Shown: piece after piece, positions 1 to 4,690 of the stretch
How the letters are laid out: every line of letters begins with the position of its first letter
Numbering within the stretch: the first letter of the stretch is position 1
Assembly: GCA_028872975.1 (NCBI GenBank)
Contig: JAGWNV010000159.1
Coordinates: 1-6,229, forward strand
Direction of reading: 5' to 3'
Source: Acidobacteriota bacterium
Lineage (GTDB): Bacteria > Actinomycetota > Acidimicrobiia > Acidimicrobiales > UBA8190
DNA length: 6,229 bases
The notes under the pieces: model-generated
Databases searched by the model: none
What the model was told of the DNA's origin: nothing
Seen by the model: only the letters and a program-made list of their open reading frames with translations
Position numbers and translations under genes: made by a program

Positions 1-67
1 TGCCGGGGCGCCCCTCCGGCTCGGTCACCTCCGCGATATCGGCGCAGGTCGCGTCCCGGTTGAGCAT
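1..67 (-). CDS. possible 5' end of a divergent gene, unidentified (partial)
   Basis: Read leftward from an ATG at 67-65, 22 codons stay open to the window edge. They have coding-like composition: 21 of 22 third positions are G or C, first positions are purine-rich, and the peptide has balanced acidic and basic residues (contains CADIAEV and TEPEGRPG). The competing + frame ending at TAG 81-83 has no acidic residues and looks like an antisense shadow. The minus frame also stays open upstream of the ATG, to at least a GTG at 118-116, which would overlap the next gene's start, so the true start is uncertain. No clear ribosome-binding site is seen. I do not recognise the family; too little is visible to assign a function. 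Confidence 0.3.
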   Translation of the reverse strand, partial: MLNRDATCADIAEVTEPEGRPG

Positions 68-86
68 CCGGCACGCCGGGTAGCCT
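60..86 (+). promoter_or_regulatory. putative promoter of the EEP hydrolase gene, leaderless-type
   Basis: TAGCCT at 81-86 matches the actinobacterial -10 pattern TAnnnT. TTGAGC at 60-65 is a possible -35 box, but the 15-nt spacer is short. A transcript starting 6-8 nt after the -10 box would begin at about 93-95, almost at the GTG start at 96. No purine-rich Shine-Dalgarno lies before that GTG. Together these suggest leaderless initiation, which is common in actinobacteria. Confidence 0.4.
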
Positions 87-95
87 CGCCGCCCT

Positions 96-911
96 GTGTC
101 CCCGCTCAGCGTCGCCACCTTCAATCTCCATGCAGGCGTCGACGGCTGGGGACGCCCCTACGACGTCCTCGAGGCCTGCCGGTCGCTCGACGCCGACGTC
201 CTCGTCCTCCAGGAGGTCTGGGTCCCAGACGACGAGGAAGGCCTCGCCCAGCGGATCGCCGCGGGGCTCGGCTACCGGGCCACCTATGTGCCGGCGGCGA
301 TGGTCCGGCTCTACCCGCCGGTCACCGCGGCCCCGAGCTCCTGGGGGCCGCTCGACCGGACCCGGCTCGGGGTGGGGGTCAGGGTCGAGGCACGCCGCCG
401 GCGCAGGGCGGGTGTCAGGGAGGGCGGCACCGGCGCCCCGGCCCTCCGGCGACGGGTGGGACAGCGGGGCACCATCGGCCTGGCGCTGCTGGCGCGGGTG
501 CCGACCGGTCCCGTGGAGGTCCTCGACCTCGGGAGCCTGCCCGGTGACGGGGTCCGGCGGATCGCGCTCCGGACCGTAGTGGAGGGGCCCGACGCGCCGC
601 TCAGCGTGGCCGGCACGCACATGTCGCACCTCCGGCACGGCTCCCCGGTCCAGATCCGGCGCCTGGCCCGGCTCCTCCCCGGCCGCGAGCAACGGGGGTT
701 GCTGCTCGGGGACATGAACCTGTGGGGGCCGCCCCTGTCGCTACTCCTCCCGGGATGGCGGAGAGCGGTCGTAGGCCGCACCTGGCCGTCGTGGCGGCGG
801 CTGTTCCAGATCGACCACGTCCTCGCCACAGACAGTGTCGCCGTGCTCGACGGTGCAGTCGTGTGGGCCGGACGCTCCGACCACCTTCCGTTGCGCGTCG
901 TGGTCGACTGA
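96..911 (+). CDS. endonuclease/exonuclease/phosphatase (EEP) family hydrolase
   Basis: A 271-residue protein of the metal-dependent EEP (DNase I-like) fold, which cleaves phosphodiester or phosphomonoester bonds. The family's catalytic set is visible in order: N10 in ATFNLH, E40 in VLQE, H175 in GTHMSH, D206 and N208 in GDMN, D240-H241 in QIDHV, and D262-H263 in SDHLP. The domain fills the protein; there is no signal peptide or membrane segment, so it is probably cytoplasmic. The GTG start is preferred because the first beta strand (LSVATFN) begins at residue 4. An Arg-rich insert (13 Arg in residues 88-124) lies between strands and could contact a polyanion such as nucleic acid. The EEP fold covers nucleases, lipid and inositol phosphatases, so the substrate is unknown. 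It appears to be its own transcription unit, ended by the hairpin at 912-932. Confidence 0.87.
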   Translation: MSPLSVATFNLHAGVDGWGRPYDVLEACRSLDADVLVLQEVWVPDDEEGLAQRIAAGLGYRATYVPAAMVRLYPPVTAAPSSWGPLDRTRLGVGVRVEARRRRRAGVREGGTGAPALRRRVGQRGTIGLALLARVPTGPVEVLDLGSLPGDGVRRIALRTVVEGPDAPLSVAGTHMSHLRHGSPVQIRRLARLLPGREQRGLLLGDMNLWGPPLSLLLPGWRRAVVGRTWPSWRRLFQIDHVLATDSVAVLDGAVVWAGRSDHLPLRVVVD

Positions 912-932
912 CCGGGCCGGTCACCGGCCCGG
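912..932 (+). terminator. GC hairpin directly after the EEP gene stop
   Basis: A perfect 9-bp inverted repeat, CCGGGCCGG (912-920) with CCGGCCCGG (924-932), and a 3-nt loop TCA. It starts on the first base after the TGA. There is no T-tract downstream, so it would be a U-less terminator or a 3'-end-protecting hairpin. Confidence 0.6.
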
Positions 933-980
933 CGCCCCGTGCACACGACGAGGTATCGCACCGCCGAATGGCCGTTGCTT

Positions 981-996
981 AGGGACTTCGGACCCT
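981..996 (+). other. short hairpin with UUCG tetraloop
   Basis: AGGG (981-984) pairs with CCCT (993-996). After an A-A mismatch (985/992), a C-G pair (986/991) closes a TTCG loop. The cUUCGg loop is an unusually stable RNA cap. It lies upstream of the operon promoter, so it would appear only in read-through RNA from the EEP gene. It could be a second 3'-end structure or chance. Confidence 0.3.
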
Positions 997-1007
997 GGGG
1001 GAGATCG

Positions 1008-1036
1008 TTGCCATTCCGTAACGTGCGAGTTAACGT
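1008..1036 (+). promoter_or_regulatory. putative sigma70-type promoter of the sugar importer operon
   Basis: TTGCCA (1008-1013) and TAACGT (1031-1036) are separated by exactly 17 nt and fit the -35 TTGACA and -10 TAnnnT patterns well. Transcription would start near 1043 and give a leader of about 60 nt before the ATG at 1104. The -10 box is the second copy of a direct repeat (1019-1039), so a regulator bound there would block polymerase. Confidence 0.55.
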
Positions 1037-1039
1037 GCG
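1019..1039 (+). repeat. 9-bp direct repeat TAACGTGCG, possible operator
   Basis: TAACGTGCG occurs at 1019-1027 and 1031-1039, a 12-bp period with AGT between. The first copy sits in the promoter spacer and the second includes the -10 box. A third partial copy, ACGTGC, lies inside the palindrome GCACGTGC at 1050-1057. Tandem half-sites over a promoter suggest a repressor site, but the tandem arrangement could also reflect duplicate -10 boxes. Confidence 0.5.
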
Positions 1040-1092
1040 CGGCGCAGCGGCACGTGCTCGTCGGCGACCCGCCACGGGTGAGACAGGGGACT

Positions 1093-1099
1093 GGGAGGA
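1093..1099 (+). promoter_or_regulatory. ribosome-binding site deciding the binding-protein start
   Basis: GGGAGGA ends 4 nt before the ATG at 1104. This picks that ATG over an in-frame upstream ATG at 939. The longer reading would bury the lipoprotein signal peptide behind about 55 residues and would begin upstream of the predicted promoter. Confidence 0.75.
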
Positions 1100-1103
1100 C
1101 ACC

Positions 1104-2375
1104 ATGGACTTCGTCCGGAACGTCGGTCGAATGCGTCGGCTCGGCGTCGTTGTCGCGGTGCTGTCGTTGGCGGGGCTCACCGCCGCGTGCAGCAGCAACA
1201 ACAACAGCACGACCACGACCACGAGCGGGGGTGCGTCGTCGGAGATCCCCTCCGACCTGAGCATCAACTCGTTCAACGTCAACTTCACCGAGATGCCGAA
1301 GCTGAAGAACCTGACCGCGGCCGGCTCGGGCCTGGTGGGCGTGATCCTGCCCGACACGACGTCCTCCACCAGGTACGTGAACTTCGACCTGCCGTACCTG
1401 CAGAAGGCGTTCCAGCAGGCCGGGTACTCCGCCAGCGACTTCAAGATCGACAACGCCCAGGGAGTCGACGCCACCGAGCTGGCCGACGCCCAGGCGGACA
1501 TCACGGCCGGCGCCAAGGTCCTGGTTGTCGACCCGCTCGACTCGACGGTCGGCTCGCAGATCCAGCAGCTCGCCGAGCAGCACGGCGTGCCGATGATCAG
1601 CTACGACCGGGCCACCTTCACGGGCACGAAGACCTACTACGTGAGCTTCGACAACGTCCAGGTCGGCAAGCTCATCGGCCAGGGCTTCGTCCAGTGCGTC
1701 TCCAGCTGGAACGTGAGCAAGCCGCAGGTCTTCGAGCTGAGCGGCGGTGAGGACACCGACCCCAACGCCGTGTCCTTCGCCCAGGGCTACAACTCGGTGA
1801 TCTGGAACCAGCAGAAGACCCCGCTCACGGCCGGGACCACCAACAGCCAAGGCTTCACCCTGGTCGGCGAGCAGATCGCCCCCGGGTGGGACAACTCCAA
1901 GGGCGCCACGGTCTTCCAGCAGGCCTTCACGGCCCACTCCAACATCAACGCCACGGTCGAGGCCAACGACGGTCTGGCCAACGCCGTGATCGGCGTCCTC
2001 AAGAACTCCGGCGTGGGGCCGAAGAAGGTCCCCACCACGGGACAGGACGCCACCCTCCAGGGGATGGAGTGGATCCTCCAGGGCTACCAGTGCGGGTCCG
2101 TCTACAAGGCGGTCTACAAGGAGGCCCAGGCGGCCGTCTCCCTGGCCACCATCCTCCGGGCCGGCAAGACCCCGCCCTCGGCCCTGCTGAACTCCACGAC
2201 GTCGCCGCCCTCGGGTGTGAACGGCTCGACGCAGCCCGCCGTGCTGCTGACCCCGGTGTGGGTGACCTCCTCCAACATGAACTCGACGGTCATCTCCGAC
2301 AAGTTCATCGACGCCTCGGCGCTGTGCAGCGCCGTGGGGGCCTCGGTCTGCAGCGGCGCCGGCATCACGCCGTAG
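1104..2375 (+). CDS. xylF: xylose-type sugar ABC transporter substrate-binding lipoprotein
   Basis: A 423-residue solute-binding protein of the periplasmic binding protein type 1 sugar family (Peripla_BP_4), closest by eye to D-xylose-binding XylF. Residues 1-28 form a lipoprotein signal peptide (RMRR, a hydrophobic core, then LTAAC with the lipidated Cys at 29), followed by an Asn/Thr/Ser-rich tether at about 30-46. The ligand-binding core runs from about residue 77. XylF-like motifs are YDRA (167-170), VSFDN (180-184), PGW (W272), EANDG (286-290), GQDA (313-316) and VYK (K345). By eye, R90, D168/R169, N184, W272, N288, D315 and K345 align with sugar-pocket positions of E. coli XylF. Four extra cysteines (198, 330, 408, 416) could form disulfides outside the cell. 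First gene of the importer operon; the hairpin at 2402-2435 separates it from the ATPase gene. Xylose is the best guess, but a related pentose or polyol is possible. Confidence 0.87.
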   Translation: MDFVRNVGRMRRLGVVVAVLSLAGLTAACSSNNNSTTTTTSGGASSEIPSDLSINSFNVNFTEMPKLKNLTAAGSGLVGVILPDTTSSTRYVNFDLPYLQKAFQQAGYSASDFKIDNAQGVDATELADAQADITAGAKVLVVDPLDSTVGSQIQQLAEQHGVPMISYDRATFTGTKTYYVSFDNVQVGKLIGQGFVQCVSSWNVSKPQVFELSGGEDTDPNAVSFAQGYNSVIWNQQKTPLTAGTTNSQGFTLVGEQIAPGWDNSKGATVFQQAFTAHSNINATVEANDGLANAVIGVLKNSGVGPKKVPTTGQDATLQGMEWILQGYQCGSVYKAVYKEAQAAVSLATILRAGKTPPSALLNSTTSPPSGVNGSTQPAVLLTPVWVTSSNMNSTVISDKFIDASALCSAVGASVCSGAGITP

Positions 2376-2401
2376 CCGGTCGTCCGACAGACGTCAGCGT
2401 G

Positions 2402-2435
2402 GGGACCGCCGCCGCCTCCGAGCGGCGGCGGTCCC
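2402..2435 (+). terminator. strong hairpin between binding-protein and ATPase genes
   Basis: GGGACCGCCGCCGC (2402-2415) and GCGGCGGCGGTCCC (2422-2435) form a perfect 14-bp stem with a 6-nt loop CTCCGA, starting 27 nt after the xylF stop. No T-tract follows. In binding-protein-dependent importers such a hairpin often partly terminates transcription or protects the upstream mRNA from 3' decay, so that the binding protein is made in excess over the membrane parts. That role is inferred here. Confidence 0.75.
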
Positions 2436-2517
2436 GCGTCCGGAGCCGCGCCATCGGAGGTGAGATGTCGTACGCTGGAGATCGCACACGAGCCGCGCTC
2501 TGGGGCTCCGGTGACGC
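2436..2517 (+). other. second, long-range stem enclosing a Shine-Dalgarno and start codon
   Basis: CCGGAGCC (2440-2447) is perfectly complementary to GGCTCCGG (2504-2511). GCGT (2436-2439) extends the pairing with ACGC (2514-2517) after a 2-nt bulge (2512-2513). The left arm directly abuts the 14-bp hairpin, so the two could stack. The 56-nt loop contains GGAGG (2456-2460) and the ATG at 2465, plus a small internal GAGC-CGC-GCTC hairpin (2490-2500). Long loops are costly, and GC-rich sequence pairs easily by chance. Confidence 0.4.
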
Positions 2518-2536
2518 GGTGCGAGGGGGACGATGA
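2465..2536 (+). CDS. possible 23-codon leader ORF coupled to the ATPase gene
   Basis: An ATG at 2465 follows a near-ideal Shine-Dalgarno (GGAGG, 2456-2460, 4-nt spacing). The ORF runs 23 codons and stops at TGA 2534-2536, which overlaps the ATPase ATG (2533) as ATGA. That geometry is typical of translational coupling. The peptide begins MSYAGDRTRAAL and resembles nothing I know. Three of its four Arg codons are CGA, including the last sense codon, and ACA and GGA also occur; this differs from the neighbouring genes. The rare codons could slow ribosomes near the overlap, or could mean the frame is not a real gene. The same frame is open far upstream inside xylF, so openness alone is weak evidence. 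Confidence 0.35.
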   Translation: MSYAGDRTRAALWGSGDAVRGGR

Positions 2537-3330
2537 GCGACGCCACGCCGGCAGGCGAGCCTCTGCTGAAGCTCCGGGGGATCTCCAAGAGCTTCGGTGC
2601 CGTCCAGGCCCTGGCCGACGTCGACCTCGACGTCCCCGCCGGTCAGGTCACGGCACTCTGCGGCGACAACGGCGCCGGCAAGTCGGTGCTCATCAAGTGC
2701 ATCGCCGGCACCCACGAGCCCGACCGGGGGCAGATCTTCTGGGAAGGCCGGCCGGTGCGGATCCGCAATGCCCACGACGCCGCCCGGCTGGGCATCGAGA
2801 CCGTGTACCAGGACCTCGCCCTGGCCGACAACCTCGACATCGTCCAGAACATGTTCCTCGGCCGGGAGCGGCTGCGCCGGAGGATGCTGAACGAGGACGA
2901 CATGGAGCGGGCGGCGGCGGAGACCCTGGCCGGGCTCCGGGTGACCACGGTGCGGTCGATCCGCCAACCCGTCGGCTCGCTCTCCGGTGGCCAGCGCCAG
3001 TCGGTGGCCGTCGCCAAGGCCGTGATGTGGAACTCCAAGCTGGTCATGCTCGACGAGCCGACGGCCGCCCTGGGGGTGAGCCAGACGGCGATGGTGCTCG
3101 AGCTCGTCCGGCGCCTCCGGGACCGGGGCCTGGCGGTGATCGTGATCTCCCACAACCTGAACGACGTCTTCGCCGTGGCCGACCGGATCGCCGTGCTCTA
3201 CCTGGGGCGGATGGCCGTCCACGACGACGCCTCCAAGTTCGACCGCCAGAGCGTCGTCGAGTACATGACCACCGGGGGCAAGGGACTGACCGGCGTCGGC
3301 GCCGGCCGGGCCGACGTGGCGGGGAGCTGA
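2533..3330 (+). CDS. xylG: sugar ABC transporter ATP-binding protein, single ABC domain
   Basis: A 265-residue ATPase that powers the importer on the inner face of the membrane. All nucleotide-binding motifs are present: Walker A GDNGAGKS (44-51), Q-loop VYQD (Q93), signature LSGGQ (150-154), Walker B VMLDEP (171-176), D-loop AALG (178-181) and switch His in ISHNLNDVF (H207). The tail VADRIAVLYLGR matches the ribose/xylose/fructose importer group. It has one ABC domain, not the two found in E. coli XylG or RbsA (about 500 residues), so it should act as a homodimer, as FrcA-type proteins do. The xylG name rests on gene context. The start has GAGGGGG (2523-2529) close before the ATG and overlaps the possible leader ORF. 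The permease ATG follows its stop after one base, so the two are surely co-translated. Confidence 0.92.
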   Translation: MSDATPAGEPLLKLRGISKSFGAVQALADVDLDVPAGQVTALCGDNGAGKSVLIKCIAGTHEPDRGQIFWEGRPVRIRNAHDAARLGIETVYQDLALADNLDIVQNMFLGRERLRRRMLNEDDMERAAAETLAGLRVTTVRSIRQPVGSLSGGQRQSVAVAKAVMWNSKLVMLDEPTAALGVSQTAMVLELVRRLRDRGLAVIVISHNLNDVFAVADRIAVLYLGRMAVHDDASKFDRQSVVEYMTTGGKGLTGVGAGRADVAGS

Positions 3331-3331
3331 G

Positions 3332-4690
3332 ATGGCCACCCCCGACCCCGACCCGGCCCTCCACCCGCCCGGCGACGAGGACGCCGAGCACCTCGTCGAC
3401 CTGACCGCCGCCCCCGAGGCGGCGGCACCCCTCGTCCCCGCCGAGATCATCGCCCAGTCCCTCGGGGACTACTTCCGGGCCCGGCTCGTGCGGATCCGCA
3501 GCGGCGACAGCGGCTTCCTCCCCGTCCTCGTGGGCATGGTCGCCATCGTCATCGTCTTCCAGATCATCAGCCCCAACCACTCGTTCCTCACGGCGGGGAA
3601 CATCGTCAACCTCTTCCAGCAGAGCGCCGTCTACATCACCTTGGGTATGGCCGAGATCTTCGTGCTCCTCCTCGGCGAGATCGACCTGTCGCTCGGCTAC
3701 CTCGGGCCGGTCGGGGCCGTCATCGCCATCCAGCTCGTGGAGCCGGCATCGGGCAACTGGCCGTGGGAGCCCGCTGTGGTGGTTGCCCTCCTGTGCTGTG
3801 CCTTTATCGGCTTCATCCAGGGGTCGCTGGTGTCGAGGCTCGGGATCCCGTCGTTCATCGTGACGCTGGCCGGCCTGCTCATCCTGAACGGGGCCATGCT
3901 CCTGCTCCTCGCCATCGGCCCCTTCTCGGGCTATCCGAGCCTGAACGGCAAGTCGGGCAACCTCCACGCCCTCTACCAGTTCATGTGGGGCCACGTGAGC
4001 CCGGTCACGGGATGGATCGCCATGGCCGTGGTGGTCGGCCTCCTCGGGCTGTTCACGATCCTGCGCGACGCCCGGCGCCGCCGGGCCGGGCTGGTGGCCC
4101 CCCCGCTCAGCGTCAACCTCATCAAGATGGGGGTCATCGCCGCCGCCGGCGTGGTGGTGGTCATCATCTGCAACCTGAACCGGGCCAACATCGGTGTGCT
4201 CTCCGGGGTCCCCTACGCCATCTTCATCGTGCTCGGCGTGCTCGCCGTCTGGACCTTCCTCCTGTCGCGGATGCGCTACGGCCGCTACCTCTACGCCATC
4301 GGGGGGAACGCCGAGGCTGCCCGCCGAGCCGGCGTCAATGTGGCCCGCATCCGGACCATGGCCTTCGTCCTGGCCGCCGTCACCGCCGGCGTGGCGGGGC
4401 TCCTCTACGCCTCCTACCTGGGCGGGATGTCGAACAACGTGAACGGCGGCCAGCTGGTCCTCTACGCCGTCGCCGCCGCCGTCATCGGAGGCACCTCGCT
4501 CCTCGGCGGCCGGGGCAAGGTGTCGGCCGGCATCCTCGGCGGGCTCGTCATCGGCGGCATCAACAACGGTCTGTACCTCATGGGCCTGCAGGTCCAGTGG
4601 CAGTTCATCGTCACCGGTGGCGTCCTCATGGCGGCGGTCCTGATCGACGCCCTCAGCCGGAGACGTGCCGTCGCCAGCGGCGTCCGCTGA
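3332..4690 (+). CDS. xylH: xylose-type sugar ABC transporter permease
   Basis: A 452-residue inner-membrane permease of the BPD_transp_2 family, matching XylH in layout. About ten or more hydrophobic segments can be seen, near residues 62-80, 100-115, 120-135, 148-166, 182-205, 226-243, 265-288, 303-322, 343-360, 376-395, 400-418 and 425-441. Family motifs are GEIDLS (115-120), GIPSFIVTLAG (181-191), the ATPase-coupling loop GGNAEAARRAGV (324-335) and VIGGTSLLGGRG (394-405). The cytoplasmic stretch RDARRRRAGL (255-264) matches a similar basic loop in XylH. About 60 residues precede the first helix, longer than in E. coli XylH; residues 1-48 have no Lys or Arg and many Asp/Glu. GGGGAG (3321-3326) lies just before the ATG. 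The stop overlaps the next gene by 26 bp. A homodimer is expected as the translocation channel. Confidence 0.92.
   Translation: MATPDPDPALHPPGDEDAEHLVDLTAAPEAAAPLVPAEIIAQSLGDYFRARLVRIRSGDSGFLPVLVGMVAIVIVFQIISPNHSFLTAGNIVNLFQQSAVYITLGMAEIFVLLLGEIDLSLGYLGPVGAVIAIQLVEPASGNWPWEPAVVVALLCCAFIGFIQGSLVSRLGIPSFIVTLAGLLILNGAMLLLLAIGPFSGYPSLNGKSGNLHALYQFMWGHVSPVTGWIAMAVVVGLLGLFTILRDARRRRAGLVAPPLSVNLIKMGVIAAAGVVVVIICNLNRANIGVLSGVPYAIFIVLGVLAVWTFLLSRMRYGRYLYAIGGNAEAARRAGVNVARIRTMAFVLAAVTAGVAGLLYASYLGGMSNNVNGGQLVLYAVAAAVIGGTSLLGGRGKVSAGILGGLVIGGINNGLYLMGLQVQWQFIVTGGVLMAAVLIDALSRRRAVASGVR

Noticed and set aside
939..1103. N-terminal extension of the binding protein from an ATG at 939
   Set aside because: It would place 55 residues ahead of a clear lipoprotein signal peptide and begin upstream of the predicted promoter. 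The ATG at 1104 has a strong Shine-Dalgarno.
1189..1227. AAC/ACC-rich short repeats as a possible microsatellite or repeat element
   Set aside because: They encode the Asn/Thr/Ser linker after the lipidated cysteine, a normal lipoprotein tether.
311..1516. 401-residue open frame on the minus strand, and another at 921-1937
   Set aside because: Both cross the EEP and binding-protein genes and their intergenic promoter, and encode Arg/Pro/Thr-rich or repetitive sequence without domain signals.
2471..2476. TACGCT as the -10 box of an internal promoter for the ATPase gene
   Set aside because: No -35-like hexamer lies 16-19 nt upstream, and TAnnnT occurs often by chance. It is left unannotated.
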